From assembly GCF_965638725.1 (NCBI RefSeq), contig NC_134953.1, forward strand, positions 38,244,854 through 38,308,853: a stretch of DNA of 64,000 bases, written 5' to 3'. Made by a program: the position numbers and the translations under genes. Of this stretch, positions 24,299 through 37,880 are shown piece by piece. Source of the DNA: Aptenodytes patagonicus (lineage: Eukaryota > Chordata > Aves > Sphenisciformes > Spheniscidae). Below the pieces are notes generated by a model. That model saw nothing but the letters and a program-made list of their open reading frames with translations, had not been told where the DNA came from and ran no database searches. Positions within the stretch are counted from its first letter, which is position 1; the number at the start of each line of letters is the position of its first letter.

Positions 24299-24692
24299 CC
24301 GCTGCCCGCTGCTCTCTGCCCGCTGCTCTCTGCCCACTGCCCGCTGCCCACTGCTCTCTGCCCGCTGCTCTCTGCCCGCTGCCCTCTGCCCTCTGCTCTC
24401 TGCCCGCTGCTCTCTGCCCGCTGCCCGCTGCTCTCTGCCCACTGCCCGCTGCCCACTGCTCTCTGCCCGCTGCCCTCTGCCCTCTGCTCTCTGCCCGCTG
24501 CTCTCTGCCCGCTGCTCTCTGCCCGCTGCCCGCTGCTCTCTGCCCACTGCCCGCTGCCCACTGCTCTCTGCCCGCTGCTCTCTGCCCGCTGCTCTCTGCC
24601 CGCTGCCCGCTGCTCTCTGCCCACTGCCCGCTGCCCACTGCTCTCTGCCCTCTGCTCTCTGCCCGCTGCTCTCTGCCCGCTGCCCGCTGCCC
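24299..24692. repeat. GC-rich minisatellite built on 7-bp units (CTGCCCG / CTGCTCT / CTGCCCA)
   Basis: About 395 bp composed almost entirely of 7-bp units: CTGCCCG, CTGCTCT, CTGCCCA and CTGCCCT. The variants are ordered into a higher-order pattern: the block CTGCTCT-CTGCCCA-CTGCCCG-CTGCCCA-CTGCTCT recurs several times (starting near 24337, 24427, 24535 and 24610). Because 7 is not a multiple of 3 and no unit contains a stop, all frames stay open on both strands. This creates spurious Ala/Leu/Pro/Cys or Gly/Gln/Arg repeat proteins. Confidence 0.92.
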
Positions 24693-27600
24693 ACGGCGGG
24701 CTCCTGGCGCCACCTGGCGGCGGCACGCCGGACCCTATTAATTTGCAAACTGGTGCCCAGTCTCTCAGCCGCAGCCCTCACTGGGAGCGGGTGTTGCCTC
24801 AGCGCCGGCTTTGGTTTGGGGGGTTCCTCTCCCAGGGAGCCGAGGCCCCCCGGCAGCACATCCCGGCTGCCGCCGTGTGCAGAGAGGCCGCGCTTCCTGG
24901 TCCTGCAAGCTGGAGCATCAGCGTGGCCAGAGCCCACATCTGCTTTTTCAGTTCCTCCTTCCCCCTCTGTTTTTTGGATGAAGCAAAAAGCCTCCGGCTT
25001 CTGCCCACTCAATGCCCAACCCTTGCCTCCTCCCCGCAGTGCCCGTTCCTCTCTTGGCATCTCTGCTGCCACCAAAAGCCTCTCTCAATTTTAATGCCTC
25101 TCCTTGCTGGCAGAGCCCCCCCAGGGGGGTGTTTCAGACCAGAGGGATGGACCCGATGCCAGGATGTACAGCCCTGGTACGTCAGCTTTCAAGGGCAAGG
25201 TGCTGCCTGCATTTCCATTGAAGAAGAAAAAGCAAATTGCCCATGAATAGAAGAGGGCAGCAAGCTCAAACAGCAACCCTGTTGGCAGGACCCAGGGGCT
25301 GGGGGAGACGACGGCCATGGAAAGGGTGATCTAAGCAAACAGCACGGAAAGGGCGATCCATAAACCAGGAGTGTTTGCTGGAGACTAAGCCTGACTCACT
25401 AACAACATCTGGGCCTGGGTCCATTAAAGAAATGAATTATTTGCTGCAGGGGCGGCAGGCCAAGGTCTCCACAAGGGAAACAGCAGCACCGTGCTCGCCA
25501 TCCAGCACAACGGTGCTTTCCCATGGGCGGCTGTTCAGGCCATCCCCTGTTCAGCAAATGACCTGAGGAAGGAGTCGCTGCTGTCCACAGTGAACTGATA
25601 CTTGGCCAGTTTCTATCCAGTATCTGTGGCAACGGCTGCTTTCTCGTGTTTGCTTTCCTAGCTGTCCGCTGTAGGCAAACTGGTTCGTGCAGCCCCAGCA
25701 AATCCCATCACTTGAGCTCCCTGAAGAGATTTTCAGTTGATCTTCCCCCCCTCCCCCACCAGCAGGTATGCTTAAAACAAGCAGACATAATTAGGGTGGG
25801 AGCTTGGTGGGAAACTCAGTGGTCACAGCCGACGTTCTTTTGACTGACCTCCGCACATCCTTCCCTCACTGCCTCCTGCAGCCCCCACATGCAACATATG
25901 CAAGATCTTCAAACAACCCTGCTCTGTGTTTTCCGTTCCTTTTTCAATTCTGCTTCTCTAAAACTGCTGAGGGCGAAATAAAGAAGTTAGTTTATTTTTA
26001 ATCATCGCAAACACTTTCCAAACCTGCAACGCAAAGATTCACTTTGACATGATAAGAGCAGCCGAGCCAGGGGGACGTCTGGCGAGAAGAGAGGCTGGCA
26101 AACCTTAAAATAGTGACACCAGTAGAAAATGCCTCTCATGTCCCCATACAGGGGACAGCCAGCAAGGCCAGTCTGCTGCTCTCCCAGGTGAGCAGGAAGC
26201 CTTGTGCTTTCTGCTTTGGCTTTTTGAGTTAGAAGCAGAGAAAAAAGGTGAGTGAGAAGAGAGGGGGGATCACATGCAGACTGCAAGTGTGTTTGTACCA
26301 GTGCCATTGGCTTTGGAGCTGCACTGCGGTGAAAAAAAACGCCATCAGGCACCTGTCAGCATCTTAGTAAGGTCAGCAGCATCCTCAGCTGGGTAAAATC
26401 TGGGTCTCCCTGCTCTCTACAAACATGGAACACTCCCCATCTGAGCACCCCACTCTCCCAACACGCCATTCAAGGTAGGGAACTCTATTTAGGATCAACC
26501 AAATAAAGCTCCTTTTGCCTGACATTCATGGCTGGGAGACTGACCCAGACTGACAGCGGGCTTTTCTTTCTGACCAGCCTGCGTATGAAGAGAAACCCCC
26601 TGAGAAAAGGAGCTGATTGTGCTAAACGGCACCAGTTACCCACTCTGAGCCTTAGCGGGAGAGGAAATGTTTGCAAAACCATTACTTGTCACATTTTCTC
26701 CCCTCCAAAAGAAGGAAGTGAGAACCACCTCTTACTGAGAAGTACTCAGCACTGAGAAAATTCCAGGGGTGACTCAGGTGTTTGGGTGCTCAGCACCCAG
26801 TATGTGCTGAGCTATTCAGCTGTGTTGCCCGCTGGGTTTTGCTCGGGAAGTTTCCACAGCAGAGCAGGTGTTTGCAACGGGATTTGCAAGGTTGCACCAA
26901 GCTTTCTCTGTGCTTCTCTGAAGCCTGTGCTATAAAACTAGAAGATTTAGCTTTGCTATGTGGCGGGTTAGCTGCTAACTCCTCTTAAAACTCCCATTGG
27001 TGGTGTAATACGGGGGCACAGGCACACACCAAAGTGTGTGCCAGGGATGCTCTCTGCTGCAGGGTGTCCTCTTCTGCTCCTCACCAAGAACATCATGAGA
27101 TGGCCTTAAGAGTATGAAAATAAATTCTGGCCACAGTGACTTATTAATATCTTAGCCAAACCCTTGGTGTCAAGACGTTTGTGAGACGGTGTGGTTTTAT
27201 CAAAATCTTCCCAAATGTTGATGAAACCTTTAAGAAACCTTAGGCTGGAAGAGGGTCCTCAAGATGAATGCTCTCCTCAATGAGGTTTATTGATGCAGCT
27301 TATTTCCTTACCCTAATGTGTTATTTGTATCTCATCTTTTCTGTCGCCCTGCAGTTTCATGATGTGCTTAAATCCACCTAAGGCAGGGAAGAAAAGAGAC
27401 TGTCTTGTGCTCTCTTTCTCTCCCTGGCACGTGTTCCCTCTCCCTTCCTTTGTGTCACTTGCAGCAACGTGAGCCTGAAAACTTATCTTTTATTGCTTTT
27501 CCTTTGCAGGGTGAGTTTCTAGTTGGATCAGGAGCTGATCAGATCTACTCAGGGTCAGTCTGTCCCTAGACAAGGAAGTGTCAGGAGCACATGGCCAGGG

Positions 27601-28357
27601 TGCAAGAGACAGCAGGGCAGCCCCTTCCAGCATCAGTTCAGGCATATGCTTTCACTCTGAACATCACTGTGGACCCACAGAAACATGATTTAGCCCTGTC
27701 CGGACAGACAAACATTCATCCTATTCTGAAACACCTTTCAGGTTTGAGACTCCCCAGCCACCAGCTGAAGGATCAGAGCTTGCTCTTGCGCGTTACTGCT
27801 ACTAGTTTGCTTGACTGCCAATTTTTTTGGGGGGGATGTTTTAATCCTTCCAGGAGCTCAGCCACTGTTTGCAGAAGGGCAGGCGGTGGCGTCTGACAAT
27901 CCCCTAGTAGTCATGCTGTAGCCTTGTTGGTCTGCTTACAAAAGGAAGATAACATCTCTGCCTGGAAAATTTGTCTGGCTTGGTCATAACCAAATCTTTG
28001 CTACTTAACATACAATAAGGGTACTAGGACCTTTGAAGTCTTGCTCACAACGGGGAAGGGCCTTTCCAACCAAGAAGGTGAAACAAAAGCACCAGAGCAG
28101 ATAAAGAACAGAGAACCAGTATCTGTCCAGAAGCCAGGGGACTTCACTGGGATGTCCATAGGGTCAGCCAAGCCCTGTAGCTGGACCTCTGGAAGATCCA
28201 CCTCCAGGAAATGGCACTGCTGCATCCTGGCAGCCTGAAAGGATGAGACATGCTTCTCTACCTTGGCAGCTCTGGGCGTGGTGGGCCTCTTTTGAAGGGT
28301 GTGTTGTGGAACGAGAGATGGTGTGTGACACAGGGCAGGACCCTCCTGGTGTAAAAC

Positions 28358-28957
28358 TGTCCTGGTTTCGGCAGGGATAGAGTTAATTTCCTTCCTAGTA
28401 GCTGGTACAGTGCTGTGTTTTGGATTTAGGGTGAGAACAATGTTGATAACACACCGATGTTTTAGTTGTTGCTAGGTAATGCTTACACTAGCCAAGGACT
28501 TTTCAGCTTCCCATGCTCTACCAACTGAGAAGGCTGGAGGTGCACAAGAAGCTGGGAGGGGGCACAGCCAGGACAGCTGACCCAAACTGGCCAAAGGGAT
28601 ATTCCATACCATGTGACATCATGCTCAGTATAAAAAGCTGGGGGAAGAAGGAGGAAGGGGGGGGGGGGGAACGTTTGGAGTGATGGTGTTTGTCTTCCCA
28701 GGTAACCGTTACGCGTGATGGAGCCCTGCTTTCCTGGGGATGGCTGAACACCTGCCTGCCGATGGGAAGTAGTGAATGAATTCCTTGTTTTGCTTTGCTT
28801 GCATGCATGGCTTTTGCTTTACCTATTAAACTGTCTTTATCTCAACCCACGAGTTTTTCTCACTTTTACCCTTCTGATTCTCTCCCCCATCCCACCGGGG
28901 GGGAGTGAGCGAGCGGCTGCGTGGTGCTCAGTTGCCGACTGAGATTAAACCACGACA
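28358..28957 (+). mobile_element. Solo LTR of the same retroviral family (copy 2)
   Basis: The 600-bp element has the same ends (TGTCCTGGTTTCGGC ... CCACGACA) and the same order of blocks as copy 1. It retains a canonical TATAAAA (28629-28635), but its CRE-like octamer is changed to TGACATCA (28614-28621). It carries ATTAAA near 28826. The flanks share AAAC (28354-28357 and 28958-28961); a fifth base differs, so the 5-bp duplication has probably mutated. Relative to copy 1 it keeps an extra block containing GGACAGCTGACC and lacks the ATT microsatellite. Confidence 0.83.
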
Positions 28958-31900
28958 AAACCCCATAGGTCTCAGAGAGAGAGAAGGACCAGGTCCACCT
29001 TAGAGATCACTTGCTTTGTGTGGACACCTGTAGGAAGAACCACCACTACATGATGGTCTTTGAGTGCAGCAAGAGAACAATTTGACCTGCTGGTAGGGAG
29101 GCTGTCACCGGACCAGCTGTTCAGAGCAAGCTAGGAAAAGATTATGGGGAAACCCAGACACTTTTGCTAGAAATCGCTATAAATTCCACATATCTTCTGA
29201 TTGCCCCAGGCAGCATCAGAAAATCCAAATAAGAGCAAAACCTGTTTGCTTTCTAAGCTTCCCTGTGAAATAGGAGCAGCTCAAACCCGATAATCCTCAT
29301 TTTTATGGAAAAACAGTTTCCAAATCTCTCAGGGTTAATTAACTCTCATTTGCAGATCTGTTAGCAAGGACAGAACATGGCTCTGTACCTTGTCCAACTA
29401 AAGGAGCACAGAGAGAAATCAGCTGCAGCTGAACAAAAAAATTACAACCTGAGGGGAAGCAGCTGTTGGGTAAGTTTTAAAGGGCAGCTGCAGCGCAGCC
29501 TAATGAAGGGAACTGGAAACAGGGAGACACTTTTTTTCCATTGGGTTAGTGTCAGGCTCCTGAAATGTCCTGGGTCAGTTTCTCTCTCTGTCTTTCCACA
29601 AGCAGTGGATTTGACCCCGTGTGTTAAGCCAGGAGTGACATTTGCTGCTCTTTACAGAGCTGTTTCTTGCATTTTTCTCTTTTCTATGGGCTCAGCCATG
29701 CTTTTGTTCTGCAGCTGGCTGGATCACAGTGCCCAGAGTTGAGAGCTAACTCCTATGCCTCTCTGCCCTTCCCTGGGGAAGGATAAGAGGGGTTTTGTTT
29801 CTTCTCTGATGTTCACCATGGCAAACAAAGCTCAGCAGAATGGTGAGTTTTGATCTAGCTATTTCTTGGCTGTAGCTGAGCTTGCGTGGGTATGTGGTGC
29901 TGACTTTTCTCAGGTCTGTGATTTACAAATTGAGGGTTAAAATAAGCCTTTATTGAGCCAGTTCATTTCTGGGAAAAGGTGAAGAGCAAGTCTCAAAGAC
30001 ATACATTAGGTGATAATCTTGGAAACTGTGATTGCCATGGAAAACCAGGCTGCAGGCTGGCAATACTTCATTAGTCACAGCACTGCCTGTGGAATACATA
30101 AAACAACTCTATTGCCCTGTGTTTGCTGTTTTGAGGAGATGCTCAAATGTTTCCCCAGCTGCTGTTGGGTGAATGGTGGGAAGGACACAGAAGGGGAGGT
30201 TGCTAGCGGGGAAAGGTGCTGCTGAATTCTCCTGTGAAATTCAAAAGTGTAGAATTGTAGCTGTCTGCCCTACTTGTGCTGCAATCCAGCTGGCTTTTTT
30301 CCCTGGTGTGAGACATGTTTTTGCTCTATGAAACCTGGAAGGTGAAGAAACAGCAAAAGAGGCTTAGGAAGTTTGACATGGGATCTGTCAGGCTTGGAGC
30401 AAGCAAGGGATGAACACTGCAGTGGGCAACTTACTCCCAACCATTTAAATCCCAGACTTAGCTGGAACAATGGAAGAGGGAGATTGAGTCTGACTGTATT
30501 TTTAGCCTTTTGTACAAGAGGGCAGAGGGCAACTATTCAGATGCCCACGACTCCGGGTGTGGGTTGTGTGCCACTGATGACTGTAAAATGATGAAAGGCC
30601 TTGCGGTGGAAGCCACAGTAGCTGGACTCACCACTTCCCCCACTGTGTCCTTGTGACTTTGATTAATCCAAACTCGTGCCAGTTTTGGCCAGCCGTTAGC
30701 TGCTGTTGCAAACTTCATTGAAATCCACTGCCTGGCTTAAATGTCCTTGACCATGAGTGCACAGCTGAGGCGAGATCACATGTGAAGAGGTGCTGCCTGA
30801 TGCCTCCTGAGTTTGTGACCTAGAAAAGGGATTGCAGATTTTGCAACAGCATAGTGACTGGTGAGCAGGCAAGCAGTGATCCCTGCCTGATTTCTGGGGC
30901 TGCTTATTAAGATCTTGGACTATATGATCTCCCCGATCTATTCCCACTACTTTCCCTACACGCCAGCTAACACCCTATTTACTCATCCAAATTTTTTGAG
31001 GACAGCTTACTTGGGCTTCTACTTCCAGTCCAAACTCTTCTGTTTTGTACCTTCTTCCCCAAATAATATGTTCCCTTCAGTGCCTTCCCTTTCACTTTGG
31101 ATAATGAAGGAAGAGAAAGCAAGTATTTCAACAGTGGAGGAAATTGTATGAAGCAAGTCTGGGGAACAGGTGTCTTCTCAGGCTGGTTACTTACAGGAGC
31201 CTTTGTAGCTTTTTTCCCCTGCCAACTCTTGTTTTTTCTGCAAAGCCTATCATACTTTGTGCTTTTTCTTAAAGCCATGGCTCCCGGAGTCCCGTGATTA
31301 TCTAATCGCTTCCGTGTGAGCTGAACCGAGTCAAAGCAGATTTTCCATCTACTGTGAAAGGGCTGGATTGAAATAGTCTCCACTGCTGAAAAAGCCCTTA
31401 GAGCTTCTGAGCATAATCCTTGAAAACCTGCAAAGCAGAAAGCAAATAAAAGAACTCAGCCCCATATTTTCTAAAAGCTTTTTGATTTTGGCAGGCAAGT
31501 TTTGCCTATTTCTGGTTGGCAGTGCTAAAAGCAAGGCAGTAGCATTTGGAGCTGCCGGTCCTGAGTTGAGAGCTGAGATGAGCCCAAAGGCAATGGACAG
31601 GTAAAGGAGGAGGAGGTGGAAGATAAGGATGGGGAACAGATTGCCTTTTACCTTGGAGTGAATGCACGGAAAAGAGGAATATCAGACTTTGCTCTGTGAC
31701 ACCTGAGCAATGCTCAGTTTTGTTACCTGAGCACAGAGCCATGCGGTGGTAACACTTGCTCTGCCCAAGGGCTCTGTGAAGGGAAGATATTCTCAACTCC
31801 ACGTCAAAAGTTATAGTGAAAGAGAGACCCTACACATATGGGGTCCCCACCCGTGCACTCACTATCCCCATCCAAGTTAATGGCAAGGCCTCGCTGTGCT

Positions 31901-32880
31901 GTTTGATGTTTGCTTTGGAAAATGCACGCCCTGCTTGGCAGCGCATTCTCTGGGGTGCGTGCAAAACTCCCTGTGAGTGCCTCCTTCGGGAAGCTGACAG
32001 ACCGGTGGTCTTCAGTCGCGTGACCCAACACCACCCCACAGATGCCCCCAGCAGCTTGCCAGGGTACGCGCAGGGGGGTGTCAGCCAAGGCTGGGTGTGG
32101 TGATTTCCCGCCCCCAGGCTTTGAAGACCCAAACTAAAAACTTGCTTATTTCTGCAATGCCATTGTTTGTGAGAAGGGCCAGCTCTTAGAAATGGGCTGG
32201 ATGGCTTTTAAAAGATTGTGGTTTTTCTTTTGTTTTTTTGATAGAGGTGATATATTAAAAGCATCTTCTGGAAAGTGGCTCTTCTGTGGGATAGATGAGC
32301 CTGCAAAGACGTGGCTGCTCTAGAAAACGGTGCTGAGCTTCAGTGCAACAGCACAATGTGACAGGGAGGGAGAGCACTGATGGGCAGGAATAGGTAAGGG
32401 CACTCTTCTGTTCATTCCTATCTTTTACTGCAGAAACCCTAAAAAGCATCAAGCCTGCTCCTCTTATTGGAGAGGATCATAGCTCCCAGCAAGCAGCCCA
32501 AGTCATCTGCTTTGAATCTTTATAGACAAGCTAGAGAAGAAAAGGGGTAGCGCTTCCTGGGGGATGCTGGGGAGCTTTTTCTCTGTTGTAGCATGTGGGA
32601 ACCAAATGTGTCCTAAAATCCTCCTCCTCTTTTGCTTCATCAGACTTTATTTTCTTGTGATTTCTGATAAAATTTTTAACTCCATTATTAATTTTCCTTT
32701 ATTTTCTTTCTGGGTAACCTAGACGTATGTTTCTAATGGGTTTTTTTTGGAGGAAGTAGGATTTACAGAAAAACATATGACTTAATTCTCCTGTCCTTTT
32801 ATGAAAAAGCTGTCTCTCCTTCAAAGGTTGTTGCAGAGGTTTGTCTGACTGCTTTCTTACTGCTTACAACCCCAAAAAGA

Positions 32881-33960
32881 TCATAGAATCATAGAATCAT
32901 TGAGGTTGGAAAAGACCTCTAAGATCATCGAGTCCAACCATCGACCCAACACCACCATGCCCACTAAACCATGTCCCTAAGTGCCTCATCTACTCGTCTT
33001 TTAAATACCTCCAGGGATGGGGACTCAACCACTTCCCTGGGCAGCCTCTTCCAATGTTTCACCACTCTTTCAGGAAAGAAATTTTTCCTCACATCCAATC
33101 TAAACCTCCCCTGCCGCAACTCGAGGCCATTTCCCCTTGTCCTATCACTAGTTACTTGGGAGAAGAGACCAACACCCACCTCGCTACAACCTCCTTTCAG
33201 GTAGTTGCAGAGAGCGATGAGGTCTCCCCTCAGCCTCCTTTTCTCCAGGCTAAACAAGCCCAGTTCCCTCAGCCGCTCCTCATAAGACTTGTTCTCCAGA
33301 CCCTTCACCAGCCTCGTTGCCCTTCTCTGGACACGCTCCAGCACCTCGACGTCCTTCTTGTAGTGAGGGGCCCAAAACTGAACACAGTATTTGAGGTGCG
33401 GCCTCACCAGTGCCGAGTACAGGGGCACGATCACTTCCCTACTCCTGCTGGCCACACTATTTCTGATACAGGCCAGGATGCCATTGGCCTTCTTGGCCGC
33501 CTGGGCACACTGCCGGCTCATGTTCAGCCGGCTGTCGACCAACACCCCCAGGTCCTTTTCCAACAGGCAGCTTTCCAGCCACTCTTCCCCAAGCCTGTAG
33601 CGCTGCATAGGGTTGTTGTGGATGAAGTGCAGGACCTGGCACTTGGCCTTGTTGAACCTCATACAATTGGCCTCGGCCCATCGATCCAGCCTGTCCAGGT
33701 CCCTCTGCAGAGCCTTCCTACCCTCGAGCAGATCAACACTCCCGCCCAACTTGGTGTTGTCTGCAAACTTACTGAGGGTGCACTTGATCCCCTCATCCAG
33801 ATCATCGATAAAGATCTTGAACAAGACCGGCCCCAAAACTGAGCCCTGGGGAACACCGCTCGTGACCGGCCGCCAACTGGATTGAACTCCATTCACCACA
33901 ACTCTCTGGGCCCGACTGTTCAGCCAGGTTTTTTTACCCAGCAAAGAGTACACCTGTCTA
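32881..33960 (-). mobile_element. CR1 LINE, 5'-truncated, with long residual reverse-transcriptase frame
   Basis: On the minus strand an uninterrupted frame of about 339 codons (32964-33983) encodes the C-terminal half of the CR1 ORF2 reverse transcriptase, including [14 protein letters not shown] and the thumb/connection region. The catalytic FADD box reads FADN, so the second aspartate is lost and the copy is inactive as well as truncated. The 3' end at 32881 shows the repeated ATTCTATG-type terminus typical of CR1. The first residues of the frame (near 33960-33983) look like flanking DNA. Confidence 0.95.
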
Positions 33961-36900
33961 AGCCATTGTCTAAGATGACACAATGAGAGCAGGAATGGGA
34001 TTTTGCATCTTTCTGCATATCCCTTAAAACATGGGCTTTACGAGATGATGCTGCACTGTTGATTCCCCTGTATTTAGGAGGAATCATCTGCTTTTCTGGT
34101 GACTCTGCACTGGTCAGAAATCCTGGTTCATGAGGGCAAAGCATTTATGGCTGCTGACTCTCTTTGTGTTGATCTACTTTGTTTGAAGCAACAGTTGCCC
34201 TGGGATATGGCCAGCCTCAGAACAGGGGTCTAATCCCAGTAAGTAGTATCTAAAATGCTGAAGAAACCTTGAAACAAAATGCAGCTTGTAACTAAAATGT
34301 AAAACTTGTGACAGCTGACAAAGGAAATACTGAAATGAGAATTAGCTGCAATGATTGGAGGCTTTATGTTATGCTTTGCTTGGAAAATACAGTGCACTTG
34401 ATGTGACCCCTTTTGATAATTAAGTTGTGGCTGAGCTGAACGTGGGAAGGACTGTGGCCCGCGATCATGCCAGTGTTAATTGAGAGCTCTGCTGCAGTGC
34501 AGCTGCCAAAAGGGGGTGGTCCTCAACGGCTTTCACCCCATGCTGCCACAAGTGTTCAGACAGCAAACTGGATCCAGGCAAAAAACTGCCTGGGGAGAGG
34601 AATGGATCACTCCTAAAGCCATATCAGTTGCAGGGCTGGGCAGAGAGTGTGGGTGTTTGTGCTGATGCGAGGGACTGAGAGGCTGGAGAAGTGTAGGGTC
34701 GCTGCTGTCTCGCTCCCATGGCCCAGCTGGCTCATCGCGCGGTGCTCTCTGCACCCTGGGCTGATTCAGGCCAATAATCCAGTAAAGAACCATCTGCTTC
34801 TGCAGGTCAGGGGGCTTTAGCTGTGTTAGGGAGCTGGAGCAGCCCAGCACGGGGGCGGATAAGCACCAGTACCAGGAGGGAGGGGACACCCTGCTGTCCC
34901 ACCTGCCCTGTCCCCTCCCGGTGTTGTCGAGCTGCAGCTTTGCCCTTGGATGCAGTCCCTGCAGCATTGCCTTCCCATTTGGAAAATGCTCTGATACCTC
35001 CTGCTTTGAGAAATACATCAGAGTGGGAGCTATTTCTCTGCAGCCTGTTAGTGGTGAGGAAGGGGGGCGTGTGGTGGGGAGTCTGTCTCTAGCTGGGACC
35101 TGCAAGCCAAACCATTTGTGAGTCATGGGGATGCTGCTCGTGCTTGGGCTGGAACAAACTTCAAACGTGTCCAAGGTTCTTCCTGAGGCTGCCAGGCTGC
35201 AATTTGTGGCTGGCTTTGCTTCCTCTCCAATGGCTTGCTGCAGTCTGAGTGGAAATGCAAAATGGTCCAAAAGCCAGGCTGCTGCAGAAAATGCCTCCAT
35301 TTATTTAATTTTTTTTTTTTCAATGAGAGCACTTCTCCCGCAGAGCTGGCTGCAGTAGGCTGCAAAACCAGAGCCTGCAGGGGCCTCTGGCTGGCCTCCT
35401 GAGATTGCCAGAGATGCCTCACTTGCTCTGCTTATTGCACTGCTTATGCAAAGTGGAGAACTGGGCTCGAGGAGGGCGAGGCAATGGTGGAAGGAATTTA
35501 TGTGCCGTAGGCATGACAAAACTGAGCATCAGGCTTTCTGGAGCCAGCTGGGCTCTGGTGCCAGCCCGGTCCAACTGGTTGGTAGGGGAGGTGGCGTTCC
35601 TGGACGCCAGCCCCTGGAAAGTGAGTCATGTGTTTTGCTGCAGGAGAGTCCCTTGCTTGGCTGCATCTTTCCAGCCTGAGGGAGGACAGGATCTTCCTAC
35701 CCAACTTTCTCTATGCAGAGCATGCGCCTCCCAGAAAATGGGGCTAAAATTCAAGTTTAGGCCAGGAAGACCCCCTTCTCTCCCAGCCACAGCAAAGTGA
35801 CTCAGCTGTATGTGACTACAGACAAGCCACGGTCCTTCCTGAGAAGCCTCATCTGACACCTTATCTGTGAGGTTTATCTTCAGGAAAAAACCCAAATCTG
35901 AGCAGAAGCTCAGCAAAAGCAGAAGGTGGTAGGCAGATGGCAGACTGCTGCAGTTCACACCCTCAGTGCAAGATTGCTCTTCATGCAGCTGGACCTCATG
36001 TCTGTGAGCTGGACCTGGTCTCAACAGGCTGAGATACCCTTTGGGGTTTCCCACTCTTGCAAACAGTCCCGTTGTTCATGGCAGCCAGCCAGTGCTTGAA
36101 CTCTTGATGCCATTTTATTTGTTTTAATCCCATTTTTAAGTGAGCAGGCATTTGTTAACTAGCAGGCAGTATTGCTAAACCAGGAAAGCTATGTCATGGT
36201 GACAATTTGTCAGGAAGCTGCTGGCCAGATATTATATGCTCTGTACCTGAGAGAGAGAAAGAAAAGAAGTCCCCAAATCAACTGAAATTGGCAAAGCTCC
36301 AGGGAAACCTGGGCTAGCACAGGTGGTCTTGGTGCCCAAAATGAGAACAGATTGGGGGTGGCACCTGCTAGCTTGATGCTAGTCCTTCCTTACCCCTGTC
36401 CTTCAGTTCCCAGAAGAAAAACACCCTGCCTGCTGAAATAGCTCTCCTGTTCCAGACAGTCTTATTTAACCCCCCTTTTAAATATTCTTCACAAAGCTGG
36501 GTTTTTTTTGTGTTCCTAAGCTAGTAGCTGACTGCTGGTTAGATAGTCAAGGTGCCTCGTCAACACTTTGTGTGCACTCCTGAGATAAGAGAGGAACGCT
36601 GAGCCCTGCCTAGGCAAGGTGGCTTTAGCACTAGAGTAAAGGTTGCTTGTTCAGTCTGGCCAAAATTGCTGTTGGGGGTGGCTTTCTGCCTGGTTGATTC
36701 AGTCTGGGTGGGTCTGGCTCCAGTTTGGGAATTACCTGAGAGCCAAGGCTTCTGATGGGGGGGATAGCAGAGGCTCGGCAGGCTCCGAATGAAGCTCTGC
36801 TGACTGGCAGAGAGCAAAGGCCCTGTGTAAGCACTGAGCTCTCCTGCTGTGTCTTGCAAAGAAGAGTGCGATAACAAGCCTCCCACAGTGGCTGCTTAGC

Positions 36901-37865
36901 TTGGTTTTTAATTTTAAAAAGATCTTCATAAGAAATGTGCATTACCCTGTTTGGTATAGATTGGCAAAGTGAAACACAACAGATCCGCTTCCTCCTAACA
37001 TTTGAACTGCAAGTAAACCTTAAATGTTATCAGCAAGTCTTTTCCTTGAGAAATGAACATGTAGGTAGGGACCCAACACGGTAATACTGTGCATGCCCTT
37101 AGATGAAGAGCAATACCTTCAAGATCCTCACAAACTGGGCAGGATAAGCCTCACAGATCATGAGCACTTCAGGTGCGAAGTGATGAGTCTTTCTGAATTA
37201 CGGTGAGGCTGCAGGGGATATCCAAGCGAAGCTCATCATGCTGAGAAGCACCTAGCTTATCAGGACCCTTCCTCCAGCAACAGAAAGCCCTGAGCGTGCG
37301 TTTAAAAGAAGGGAGCTGGTCTAGCAGCTCTGTGCAGTCCTGGTGAGCCTGGCTTCTGCCTGCGAGGGACCAGCTCTGGCCCTCAGCTGAGCTGGTTTGG
37401 TTTGTTAATCCAGTATGAAAACGTTGCATTTTTTTCTGGGTTAGTTTGTCATTCCAGTTGGCTGCATCAGTGCAAAGGATATGGCAGGAGTAAGAAGCTG
37501 GGAGATATCAAGTCAATTCAGGCTATCTTTCGTAATTGTACTTTTAATTACTGCTCCTTTGGACCACGCAGCTACCTAGCTGCCTAGTGACAACAGGCAG
37601 CAGCAGTCTGCAAGGCAGAGCAAGGAAAAACAAACATGCCCCCACGTCCTAACCCCAGGCAACAAGATGGGAAGCCTGTGAGCGGAAAGCTCTGCCGTGG
37701 CACATCTCCTGCTTGCTGGTGTTCACCTCGATGACACGCCACCACCCGAAAGCGAGTCTGGGGGGCCCTATGGGGGCCCTTCTGCCTGTGGTGCTCCCAC
37801 GGCCTCGGGGGCACCGCCTGTGGAGGGCCCCGGGCCGGCGCTACGCAAACCGCCTTTTGCGGCCT

Positions 37866-37880
37866 GGGGGGGGGGGGGGG
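37866..37880. repeat. G15 homopolymer in the PSAP upstream region
   Basis: A run of fifteen G about 345 bp before the PSAP start codon. It is potentially quadruplex-forming and prone to sequencing error. Confidence 0.8.

Larger units (their letters stand above)
20991..37700. other. Intergenic interval between the CHST3 5' end and the PSAP promoter
   Basis: I see no coding exon with recognisable similarity. Contents I can support are the minisatellite (24299-24692), a solo LTR (28358-28957) and a CR1 LINE (32881 to about 33960). The rest is unique-looking, moderately AT-rich DNA that may contain enhancers, but nothing in it can be named from sequence alone. Confidence 0.6.

Noticed and set aside
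24299-24692. CRISPR-like or satellite-centromere array
   Set aside because: The units are contiguous 7-mers without spacers, in vertebrate DNA. It is a minisatellite.
24263-25075. Long Gly/Gln/Arg/Glu/Ser repeat open frame on the minus strand and the matching Ala/Leu/Pro/Cys frame on the plus strand
   Set aside because: They arise from the stop-free 7-bp minisatellite, which stays open in several frames on both strands. There is no conserved flanking exon, promoter or splice structure.
29377-29742. 121-codon plus-strand frame in the intergenic region
   Set aside because: No recognisable domain, no GC or codon signature and no splice context. The length is compatible with chance.
33054-33842. 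262-codon plus-strand frame at 33 kb
   Set aside because: It is the antisense shadow of the CR1 reverse-transcriptase frame; the same shadow appears at 55129-55581.
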